NCBI RefSeq assembly: GCF_964253035.1
Contig: NZ_CAXUQL020000001.1
Coordinates: 3,720,001-3,784,000 of the forward strand
Origin: Pseudorhodoferax sp032153935
GTDB taxonomy: Bacteria; Pseudomonadota; Gammaproteobacteria; Burkholderiales; Burkholderiaceae_C
Reading direction: 5' to 3'
DNA: 64,000 nt
The stretch's first letter is position 1; every line of letters starts with the position of its first letter. The position numbers and the translations under genes were made by a program. The notes under the pieces are model-generated. The model had not been told where the DNA came from, searched no databases, and saw only the letters and a list, made by a program, of their open reading frames with translations. Shown here piece after piece: positions 42,829-50,303 of this stretch.

Positions 42829-43911
42829 ATGAGCAAGAAGAAGATGATGAAAGCCGCCGTGTTCGTCGAACCCGGCCGCATCGTGCTGGAAGACAAGCCG
42901 ATCCCGGTCGTCGGGCCCACCGATGCGCTGATCCGCATCACCACGACCACGATCTGCGGCACCGACGTGCACATCCTGAAGGGCGAGTACCCGGTCGCCA
43001 GGCGGCTGACGGTCGGCCACGAACCGGTGGGCGTGATCGAGAAGCTGGGCTCGGCCGTCATGGGCTACCAGGAGGGCCAGCGTGTGATCGCTGGCGCCAT
43101 CAGCCCGAGCGGCCACAGCTACGCCTGCCTGTGCGGCCTGCACTCGCAAGACGGTGGCGCCGCCAGGCATGGCTTCAAGGCGCTGGGCGGCTGGCGCTTC
43201 GGCAACACCATCGACGGCGCGCAGGCCGAGTACCTGCTGGTGCCCGACGCCATGGCCAACCTGTGCCCGGTTCCCGACGCGCTCAGCGACGAGCAGGTGC
43301 TGATGTGCCCGGACATCATGTCCACGGGCTTCGCGGGCGCGGAGAACGGCCACGTGCGCATCGGCGACACCGTGGCCGTCTTCGCGCTCGGCCCCATCGG
43401 CCTGTGCGCGGTGGCCGGCGCCAAGCTGATGGGGGCGTCCACGGTGATCGGCGTGGACACCGTGGCCGAGCGCATGGCCGTGGCGAAACAGCTCGGCGCG
43501 ACGCACGTGGTCGACTTCAGGAAGGCCGATCCGGTCGCGGAGATCCTGCGGCTCACCGATGGGCGTGGCGTCGACTGCGCCATCGAGGCGCTGGGCACGC
43601 AGCGCACCTTCGAGAACGCGCTGCGCGTGCTGCGGCCGGGCGGAACGCTGTCCAGCCTGGGGGTGTACTCCGAAGACCTCACGATCCCGATCAGCGCCTT
43701 CGGCGCGGGCCTGGCGGAACACAAGATCGTCACCGCGCTGTGTCCGGGCGGCAAGGAGCGCATGCGCCGCCTGCTGAACGTCGTGGCCTCCGGCGACGTG
43801 GACTTGAAGCCCCTGGTCACGCACCGCTTCAAGCTGGACCAGATCGAGGCCGCCTACGAGCTGTTCGCGAACCAGCGCGACGGCGCGCTGAAGGTCGCGA
43901 TCACCCCCTGA
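42829..43911 (+). CDS. Secondary alcohol dehydrogenase, Zn-dependent (2-propanol to acetone type)
   Basis: A 360-aa medium-chain dehydrogenase. The blocks CGTDVHILKGEY, GHEPVGVIEKLGS, GGWRFGNTIDGAQAEYL, DIMSTGFAGAENGHVRIGD and CPGGKERMRRLL follow the Thermoanaerobacter/Clostridium secondary alcohol dehydrogenase family. Catalytic zinc ligands: Cys in TICGTD, His-Glu in GHEP, Asp in CPDIMSTG. The cofactor turn is VIGVDTVAERM, suggesting NAD. RBS GAGGAGA before ATG 42829. Placed directly before the monooxygenase, it fits oxidation of 2-propanol to acetone after subterminal propane hydroxylation. Confidence 0.88.
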   Translation: MSKKKMMKAAVFVEPGRIVLEDKPIPVVGPTDALIRITTTTICGTDVHILKGEYPVARRLTVGHEPVGVIEKLGSAVMGYQEGQRVIAGAISPSGHSYACLCGLHSQDGGAARHGFKALGGWRFGNTIDGAQAEYLLVPDAMANLCPVPDALSDEQVLMCPDIMSTGFAGAENGHVRIGDTVAVFALGPIGLCAVAGAKLMGASTVIGVDTVAERMAVAKQLGATHVVDFRKADPVAEILRLTDGRGVDCAIEALGTQRTFENALRVLRPGGTLSSLGVYSEDLTIPISAFGAGLAEHKIVTALCPGGKERMRRLLNVVASGDVDLKPLVTHRFKLDQIEAAYELFANQRDGALKVAITP

Positions 43912-44053
43912 TCCCTCCGTGAAACCCCGCATGCCGCGATCGGACGTCCTGACACATCCAGGCGTCCCAGAACACGACGGGGTCCCTTCGTCGGGCCGGT
44001 CCCAAGGCTTGATTTCACGGGGAAATGAAGGCACTGCGAGGGTTATGGAGCAG

Positions 44054-44069
44054 TGGCACGCAAATCGCA
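44054..44069 (+). promoter_or_regulatory. Sigma-54 promoter candidate upstream of prmA
   Basis: TGGCACGCAAATCGCA: perfect -24 element TGGCAC with GG at 44055-44056 and GC at 44067-44068, ten bases between; the -12 element has TCGC for TTGC. It ends 103 bp before the prmA start, leaving an untranslated leader of roughly 90 nt. The 261-bp gap 43912-44172 also carries CCGTGAAA and its complement, possible activator half-sites; no gene is seen in it. Confidence 0.65.
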
Positions 44070-44172
44070 AAGAAGCAAGTGCGGCGGGTGCGCGAGGCGA
44101 TGGCAAGGTCGCCGGGTTTCACCGGAACGCAGCAAGAGTGCAAGTGGTAATCACCGTTCAAAGGAGACGTTC

Positions 44173-45840
44173 ATGGCAGTGGGTTTGACACTCAACAAGA
44201 TCACCTCGCAAAAGGGGATCAGCGTGGCGGAGGCGGCGCGCCGCATCGCCGATCTCGGCTGGCAGCCGAGCTATGTGCAGGAGGCGATGACCTTCCCGAC
44301 CGACTACAAGATCGGCAAGGCACCGCGCGACCCGATGAAGCAGGTGCTGCGCTCCTACTTCCCGATGCAGGAGGAGAAGGACAACCGCGTCTATGGCGCG
44401 CTCGACGCGGCGCTGCGCGGCGACATGTTCCGCAACACACAGGCGCGCTGGGTCGAGTGGATGAAGCTGTTCCTGGCCATCATCCCGTTCCCGGAGATCT
44501 CGGCCGCGCGCTCCATGTCCATGCTGGGCCGGCTGGCACCGGGGGAGGAGCTGCGCACCGGCTTCACCATGCAGATGGTCGACGAGTTCCGCCATTCCAC
44601 GATCCAGATGAATCTGAAGAAGTGGTACATGGAGAACTACATCGACCCGGCCGGCTTCGACATCACCGAGGCCGCGTTCGGCAAGTGCTATGCCACCACC
44701 ATCGGCCGCCAGTTCGCCGAGGGCTTTTTGACCGGCGACGCGCTGACCGCCGCCAACATCTACCTGCAGGTGGTGGCCGAGACCGGCTTCACCAACACGC
44801 TGTTCGTGGCCATGCCGTCGGAGGCCGCGCGCAATGGCGACTATGCGCTGTCCTCGGTGTTCCTGTCGGTGCAGTCCGATGAATCGCGCCACATCGGCAA
44901 CGGCCACTCGCTGCTGATGTCGGTCGTCAACGACCCCGACAACCACCTGCTGCTCGAGCGCGACATCCGCTACGCGTTCTGGCAGAACCACGCCATCGTC
45001 GACGCGGCCATCGGCACCATCATCGAGTACGGCACCACCGACCGCAACAAGAACAAGGAGTCCTACGCCGAGCTGTGGCACCGCTGGATCTACGAGGACT
45101 ACTACCGCACCTACCTGCTGCCGCTGGAGAAGTACGGCGTGAAGATCCACCACGACGACGTGGGCGCGGCCTGGGACCGCATCGTCAAGAAGAACTACGT
45201 GCACAAGGTGGCGCAGTTCTTCGCCGTGGGCTGGCCCGTCAACTTCTGGCGCATCGAGGCGCAGACGGAGAAGGACTTCGAGTGGTTCGAGCACAAGTAC
45301 CCGGGCTGGTACGCCGAGTTCGGCGACTTCTGGAAGTGGTACGCCAGGAAGAGCGTGCCAGGCGAGACCAACATCCTGTTCGACCAGGAGAACGGCTACG
45401 TCTACCCGCACCGCTGCTGGAGCTGCATGGTGCCCTGCCTGATCCGCGAGGAGATGCAGGTCGACGAGGTCGACGGCAAGATCTACACCTACTGCTCCGA
45501 GCTGTGCCGCTGGACCCACAAGGTCGCCTTCGCCGAGGAGTACGAAGGCCGCGCCACGCCCGCCATGGGCCGCTTCAGCGGGCGCCGCGAGTGGGAGGAG
45601 TGCTACCACGGCTGGGACCTGGCCGACGCCATCAAGGACCTGGGCTTCGTGCGTTCGGACGGCAAGACGCTGGTCTCGCAGCCGCACCTGCGCTTCGATG
45701 ACAAGCACATGTGGACGCTGGACCACGTCAAGGGCCACACGTTGCAGAGCCCGCTGACGCTGCTGCGCGCCATGACGCCCGAGGCGCGCGAGAAGCACGT
45801 CGCCGAGTACCGCCAGGGTTTCAAGATCAAGCCGATCTGA
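44173..45840 (+). CDS. prmA: Soluble diiron monooxygenase hydroxylase alpha subunit, group 5 (PrmA/MimA)
   Basis: A 555-aa catalytic subunit of a propane/acetone/phenol-type monooxygenase. The carboxylate-bridged diiron site is complete: Glu108 (FPEIS), Glu138 and His141 (DEFRH), Glu203 (AETGF), Glu237 and His240 (DESRH). Long blocks such as LRSYFPMQEEKDNRVYGA, HSTIQMNLKKWYMENYID and FEWFEHKYPGWYAEFG read as PrmA/MimA rather than methane or toluene monooxygenase. A C-terminal Cys pair set, HRCWSCMVPC and YCSELC, could bind zinc. ATG at 44173 has AAGGAGA in front. Expected reaction: O2-dependent hydroxylation of propane, acetone, phenol or similar; the actual substrate is not decided by sequence. 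Confidence 0.93.
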   Translation: MAVGLTLNKITSQKGISVAEAARRIADLGWQPSYVQEAMTFPTDYKIGKAPRDPMKQVLRSYFPMQEEKDNRVYGALDAALRGDMFRNTQARWVEWMKLFLAIIPFPEISAARSMSMLGRLAPGEELRTGFTMQMVDEFRHSTIQMNLKKWYMENYIDPAGFDITEAAFGKCYATTIGRQFAEGFLTGDALTAANIYLQVVAETGFTNTLFVAMPSEAARNGDYALSSVFLSVQSDESRHIGNGHSLLMSVVNDPDNHLLLERDIRYAFWQNHAIVDAAIGTIIEYGTTDRNKNKESYAELWHRWIYEDYYRTYLLPLEKYGVKIHHDDVGAAWDRIVKKNYVHKVAQFFAVGWPVNFWRIEAQTEKDFEWFEHKYPGWYAEFGDFWKWYARKSVPGETNILFDQENGYVYPHRCWSCMVPCLIREEMQVDEVDGKIYTYCSELCRWTHKVAFAEEYEGRATPAMGRFSGRREWEECYHGWDLADAIKDLGFVRSDGKTLVSQPHLRFDDKHMWTLDHVKGHTLQSPLTLLRAMTPEAREKHVAEYRQGFKIKPI

Positions 45841-45848
45841 TGCACCGC

Positions 45849-45876
45849 CGCGCCCGGCCGCCAGCGGCCGGGCGCG
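45849..45876 (+). promoter_or_regulatory. Very stable hairpin between prmA and prmB
   Basis: A 12-bp perfect GC stem (CGCGCCCGGCCG and its complement) closed by the loop CCAG, starting 8 bp after the prmA stop. No T-run follows, so it is unlikely to be a terminator. It can block 3' exonucleases and keep prmA message in excess. Confidence 0.6.
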
Positions 45877-45896
45877 TCACACAACGAGGAGACCCC

Positions 45897-46955
45897 ATGT
45901 CTGCAAAGACGACGTACACCGTGCGCTTCGAGCCGGTTGGCGTGGAGATGGAAGTGGAAGAAGGCGAGTGGGTGCTCGACGCCGCCTTCCGCCAGGGCAT
46001 CGCGGTGGCCCATGGCTGCCGCGAGGGCCGCTGCAGCAGTTGCAAGTGCGTGCTGCTGGAAGGCGATGCGGAGGTCGAGGACTACTCCACCTTCGCGCTG
46101 CCGGACTACGAACGCGACAGCGGCCATGTGCTGCTGTGCCGCACCCAGGCCTTCAGCGACCTCACGGTGGAACTGCTGAACTACGACGAAGACCTGATCC
46201 GCCGGTCCATCGCCGTGAAGGAGTTCGCCGGCAAGCTGGCCAGCGTCACCGCGCTCACGCACGACACGCGCCTGCTGGAGGTGCAGCTGGAGCAGCCGAT
46301 GAAGTTCTGGGCCGGCCAGTACGTCGAGCTGACGGTGGTGGAGGCGGGCGTGACGCGTTCGTACTCGATGGCCAGCACGCAGAGCACGCCCGACACGCTG
46401 CGCTTCATCATCCGCAAGTACCCGGACGGCGCGTTCTCGTCCCTGGTCGACACCACGCTGCAGCCCGGCACCGCACTGACGGTGAAAGGACCGTACGGCA
46501 GCTGCTTTCGGCGCGAGGAGCGGCCCGGGCCGATGGTGCTGGTCGGCGGTGGCTCGGGCATGTCGCCGCTGTGGTCCATCCTGCAGGACCACCTGCACAG
46601 CGGCGAGCAGCGGCCCATCCGCTTCTTCTACGGCGCACGCACGCGCAAGGACCTGTTCTTCCTGCAGGAGTTCGCCGCCATCGCGCAGCAGCTCGCCGAC
46701 TTCGAGTTCATCCCGGTGCTGTCGCAGGCCACGGCCGAGGACGCCTGGGAGGGCGAGACCGGCTTCGTGCACGAGGCGCTGGAGCGCGTGCTGCGCGCGC
46801 AGCAGCTGCCCGGGGAGATCGATGCCTACACCTGCGGCCCGCCGCCCATGATCGACGCCGTGCTGCCCGTGCTGCAGCGCCTGGGCGTCGAGCTCGACAG
46901 GACCTACGTCGACAAGTTCACGCCCGCCAGCACCAAGCTGGAACTCGTTCATTGA
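45897..46955 (+). CDS. prmB: Monooxygenase reductase component (PrmB/MimB)
   Basis: A 352-aa NADH oxidoreductase. N-terminal plant-type [2Fe-2S] domain with ligands in HGCREGRCSSCKC and a fourth Cys in LLCRT; FAD domain TRSYSMAST; NAD domain MVLVGGGSGMSPLWSIL and CGPPPMIDAVLPVL. Delivers electrons from NADH to the diiron centre. ATG 45897 follows AACGAGGAGA. Second in the order hydroxylase alpha, reductase, beta, coupling protein, which marks group 5 enzymes. Confidence 0.92.
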   Translation: MSAKTTYTVRFEPVGVEMEVEEGEWVLDAAFRQGIAVAHGCREGRCSSCKCVLLEGDAEVEDYSTFALPDYERDSGHVLLCRTQAFSDLTVELLNYDEDLIRRSIAVKEFAGKLASVTALTHDTRLLEVQLEQPMKFWAGQYVELTVVEAGVTRSYSMASTQSTPDTLRFIIRKYPDGAFSSLVDTTLQPGTALTVKGPYGSCFRREERPGPMVLVGGGSGMSPLWSILQDHLHSGEQRPIRFFYGARTRKDLFFLQEFAAIAQQLADFEFIPVLSQATAEDAWEGETGFVHEALERVLRAQQLPGEIDAYTCGPPPMIDAVLPVLQRLGVELDRTYVDKFTPASTKLELVH

Positions 46956-46974
46956 CCACAAAGGAGACATTCTC

Positions 46975-48063
46975 ATGAGCACCACCACAGCAGAACCCGT
47001 GGCCACCTATTCCGGCGCCGCTGGCGCGGCGAAGTTCGCCGGATGGGACAGCCGCAAGTACAACTACTACCAGCCCAAGGGCCGCAAGGCCACGCACTAC
47101 GAGGACATGACGCTGGACGTGCAGCCGGACCCCAAGCGCTACCTGCTGCAGGACTGGATCATCTCGTTCGGCGACGGCACGCCGACCTATGCCGAGAAGT
47201 GGACGGCCGCGCAGGCCAGCGACTGGCACCTGTTCCGCTCGGTGGACGAGGAGTGGGAGCGCACCCACTACCAGCGCCAGTCCACTATCGTGGGCATGAT
47301 CTCGCAGGCGGTGGAGAACGGCCGCCGCGCAGGTGCACCGGCGCGCGTGGACAAGACCTGGGTCAAGGTGCTGGAGCGCCACCTGGGCGCCTACAAGCAT
47401 GCCGAGTTCGGCCTGGGCACGGCGCTCATGCATGCGCAGCGCTACGGCTACACGCAGATGATCAACACGACGATCCTGACCAATTCGTCGTACAAGCTGC
47501 GCTTCGCGCAGGACCTGACGCTGTTCCTGGGCGACATCGGCCTGGACATCGCGGGCTTCGACGCCGAGGTCGGCAAGAAGCACTGGCTGGAAGACCCGAT
47601 CTGGCAGCCCACGCGCCAGCTGGTGGAGACCATCGGCGGCGCCACCGACTACCTGGAGAAGTACTTCGCCATCAACATCGTGTTCGAACCGATGCTGGGC
47701 GAGCTGTTCCGCAGCGGCTTCCTGATGCAGGCCGCGGCGGCGCAGAACGACTTCCTGACGCCGACCGTGGTCTCGGCCGCCGAGGGCGACTACCAGCGCA
47801 ACCTGGCCAACACCGTGGAGCTGCTGCACATGCTGGTGAGCGACCCGGTGCACTCGGCCCACAACGTGGCCCTGCTCGGGCGCTGGCTTGCCGACTATGG
47901 CGACATGGCGGTGCACGCCGCGCGCAACCTGCAGCCGATCTGGTCGCTGCCCCACGTCAAGGTGGCCCAGTTCGACGACGCCTACGCCTCGGCCGTCGAA
48001 CGCATCCGTTCCATCGCCAGCCAGCTGGGCCTGCCGCTGCCGGCGTCCCTGTCCGCGTCCTGA
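46975..48063 (+). CDS. prmC: Monooxygenase hydroxylase beta subunit (PrmC/MimC)
   Basis: A 362-aa structural subunit of the (alpha-beta)2 hydroxylase; a ferritin-like fold without the metal ligands. Marks: RKYNYYQPKGRKATHYEDMT, DWIISFGDGTPTYAEKWTA, HYQRQSTIVGMI, EHAEFGL-like YKHAEFGLGTALMHAQRYGY and NIVFEPMLGELFRSGF. RBS AAGGAGA. 19 bp after prmB. Confidence 0.92.
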   Translation: MSTTTAEPVATYSGAAGAAKFAGWDSRKYNYYQPKGRKATHYEDMTLDVQPDPKRYLLQDWIISFGDGTPTYAEKWTAAQASDWHLFRSVDEEWERTHYQRQSTIVGMISQAVENGRRAGAPARVDKTWVKVLERHLGAYKHAEFGLGTALMHAQRYGYTQMINTTILTNSSYKLRFAQDLTLFLGDIGLDIAGFDAEVGKKHWLEDPIWQPTRQLVETIGGATDYLEKYFAINIVFEPMLGELFRSGFLMQAAAAQNDFLTPTVVSAAEGDYQRNLANTVELLHMLVSDPVHSAHNVALLGRWLADYGDMAVHAARNLQPIWSLPHVKVAQFDDAYASAVERIRSIASQLGLPLPASLSAS

Positions 48064-48089
48064 TCCCCTTCCATCCACAAGGAGCAAGC

Positions 48090-48449
48090 ATGTCCGAGAA
48101 CCACCACAGCGACAACATCTTCAAGGCCTTCAAGGACCTGGAATTCAAGGAAACCATCTCGCACCAGTGCGGCGTGACCATGAACGACAGCGTGGAGGCG
48201 CGTGCCATCGCCGAGCTGATGGCCACCAAGCCCGGCATCCGCGTGACCTACATGCCGGCCATGATCCGCATCGACGGCGAAGGCCGCATCGAGTTCAAGA
48301 TGGATGAGATCGCCGAGACGCTGGGCCGCGAGATGACGCCGCACCTGTTCGAGATCTCCACCTCGACCCACTATGGCCGCATGGTGATGCTGGACGAGAA
48401 CACCGTGGTGCTGTTCGGCAACATGGAAGAAGCCATGGCTTTCGAGTAA
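48090..48449 (+). CDS. prmD: Monooxygenase coupling/effector protein (PrmD/MimD)
   Basis: A 119-aa cofactorless protein of the MmoB/DmpM family that binds the hydroxylase and couples electron transfer to oxygen activation. CGVTMNDSVEARAIAELMA and GIRVTYMPAMIRIDGEGRIE are characteristic. ATG 48090 follows AAGGAGC. The extended N-terminus (about 25 residues before the core) is normal for this group. Confidence 0.92.
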   Translation: MSENHHSDNIFKAFKDLEFKETISHQCGVTMNDSVEARAIAELMATKPGIRVTYMPAMIRIDGEGRIEFKMDEIAETLGREMTPHLFEISTSTHYGRMVMLDENTVVLFGNMEEAMAFE

Positions 48450-48459
48450 GGAGCAGACC

Positions 48460-49485
48460 ATGTTCATCACCGAATCGGGCGAAGAGATCTTCATCATCGA
48501 CGGGCATGTCCACAACTGGGACGGCAGCAAGGCCAACCAGAAGAACGTGCATGGCGAGCAGTTCATCAACTGCTTCTACGGCTACCACACCTTCCTGAGC
48601 CCCAAGGAGAAGCTGTGGACGCGCGAGAAGTTCGACCGCTACGGCGCCGACCAGCTCTACCAGGACCTGTTCGTCGATGGCTACGACGACATGGCGATCT
48701 TCCAGCCGACCTACCTCAAGGATTTCTACGTCAACGGCTTCAACACCACCGAGCAGAACGCCAAGCTCAAGGAGCGCTACCCGCACCGCTTCATCGTCAA
48801 TGGCGCCTTCGACCCGCGCGACGAGGCGGCCGGCCTGGACGTGCTGGAAGAGCTGGCGGCCACGCACAGGCTCAAGGGCCTGAAGCTGTACACGGCGGAA
48901 TGGAAGGGCGCGAGCCGCGGCTACAAGCTGACCGACCCCTGGACCGAGAAGTACCTGGAGCGCGCCGAGATGCTGGGCATCAAGAACATCCACGTGCACA
49001 AGGGCCCGACCATCCTGCCGCTGGACCGCGACGCCTTCGACGTGGCCGACGTAGACCACGCCGCGACCAACTTCCAGGGCCTGAACTTCATCGTCGAGCA
49101 CTGTGGCCTGCCGCGCCTGGACGACTTCTGCTGGATCGCCACGCAGGAGACGAATGTCTACGGCGGCCTGGCCGTGGCGCTGCCCTTCATTCGCAAGAAG
49201 CCGCAGTACTTCGCGCACGTGATCTCGCAGCTCCTGATGTGGCTGGGGCCGGAGAAGCTGCTCTACGGCAGCGACTACGGCATCTGGACGCCCGACTGGC
49301 TGGTGGAGGACTTCATGGCCTTCGAGCTGCCCGAGGACATCGCCAAGGAGACCGGCGTCACGCTGGACCTGGAGGCCAAGAAGAAGATCCTGGGGCTGAA
49401 TGCGGCGCGGCTGTACGACATCGACATCGCGGCCCAGAAGCGCCTGCTCGCAGAGCAGGCCCAGCCGGCCGCGGTGGCGGCCTGA
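48460..49485 (+). CDS. Amidohydrolase-2 family metal-dependent hydrolase of the prm/mim cluster
   Basis: A 341-aa TIM-barrel hydrolase or decarboxylase (COG2159). Metal motif DGHVHNW at residue 14, further His in HVHKGP and EHCGLPR, terminal Asp in GSDYGIW. A homologue is conserved next to prmD/mimD in actinobacterial and Methylocella clusters; its role is not settled. It is unusual in that the cluster needs no obvious hydrolytic step for propane. Ten bp after prmD. Confidence 0.85.
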   Translation: MFITESGEEIFIIDGHVHNWDGSKANQKNVHGEQFINCFYGYHTFLSPKEKLWTREKFDRYGADQLYQDLFVDGYDDMAIFQPTYLKDFYVNGFNTTEQNAKLKERYPHRFIVNGAFDPRDEAAGLDVLEELAATHRLKGLKLYTAEWKGASRGYKLTDPWTEKYLERAEMLGIKNIHVHKGPTILPLDRDAFDVADVDHAATNFQGLNFIVEHCGLPRLDDFCWIATQETNVYGGLAVALPFIRKKPQYFAHVISQLLMWLGPEKLLYGSDYGIWTPDWLVEDFMAFELPEDIAKETGVTLDLEAKKKILGLNAARLYDIDIAAQKRLLAEQAQPAAVAA

Positions 49486-49501
49486 GCGGGAAGGCGCCGC
49501 C

Positions 49502-50272
49502 ATGACCGCATTGCCGATGGAGGTCGATGCCGACCGCCTTGCCCAGGTCCGTGGCCGTCTGGACACGGTCATGGACCCCGAGCTCGACGAATCCGTGACG
49601 GACCTGGACTTCATCACCGACATCGTGCTCGGCGCGGCGGGCAGCGTGCGCATCGCGTTCCGCCTGCCGACCTACTGGTGCGCGGCGAACTTCGCGTTCC
49701 TGATGGCGGACGACATGCGCCTGGCGGTGTCGTCGCTGCCCTGGGTCGGCGAGGTGCAGGTGCATCTGCACGAGCACATGTACGCCGATGCGATCAACGC
49801 GGGGGTGGCGCAGGGCAGCGGCTTTCAGGCCAGCTTCGGCGAGGCCGCCGAGGGCGGGCTGGAGGGCCTGCGTCGCACCTTTGCGCTGAAAGCCTTCCAG
49901 CGGCGCCAGGCGGCGCTGGTACGGCATCTGCTGGACCAGGGCGGCACGCTGGAGGTGCTGGCACTGCTGGACATCGCTGCGCTGGCGGCGCTGGCGGTGG
50001 ACGCACCCACGCGGGTGCTGCTGGAGCGCCACCTGGCGCGGCGCGATGTGCCGGGCGGCGGCAGCGCCGCCTTCGTCGACACCGACGGTCAGGCGCTCGA
50101 TGCGCAGGGCCTGCAGGCGCAGCTGCGCCATGCCAGGCGCGTCGACATCAACGCCGAGTTCAACGGCGCGCTGTGCCGCGGCCTTCTGGCGGCGCGGTAT
50201 GGAGAAGCGAAGGACGCAGCGCCGCAGCCCCTGCATTTCATCCCACGGCGCAGCCTCGCGGCCGCGCACTGA
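49502..50272 (+). CDS. MIP18/DUF59-domain Fe-S or iron-centre assembly protein
   Basis: A 256-aa protein whose N-terminal 100 residues form a MIP18 (PaaD/SufT-like) domain: VMDPELDESVTDLDFITDI, FRLPTYWCAANFAFLMADD with the conserved Cys. The C-terminal 150 residues (LRRTFALKAFQRRQAALVR onward) are specific to the monooxygenase clusters. DUF59 proteins help deliver Fe-S clusters or iron to clients; here candidates are the PrmB cluster or the PrmA diiron site. ATG 49502 is 16 bp after the amidohydrolase. Confidence 0.8.
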   Translation: MTALPMEVDADRLAQVRGRLDTVMDPELDESVTDLDFITDIVLGAAGSVRIAFRLPTYWCAANFAFLMADDMRLAVSSLPWVGEVQVHLHEHMYADAINAGVAQGSGFQASFGEAAEGGLEGLRRTFALKAFQRRQAALVRHLLDQGGTLEVLALLDIAALAALAVDAPTRVLLERHLARRDVPGGGSAAFVDTDGQALDAQGLQAQLRHARRVDINAEFNGALCRGLLAARYGEAKDAAPQPLHFIPRRSLAAAH

Positions 50273-50303
50273 TTCCCCTACAAAGACACCACGGAGACAA
50301 GAC

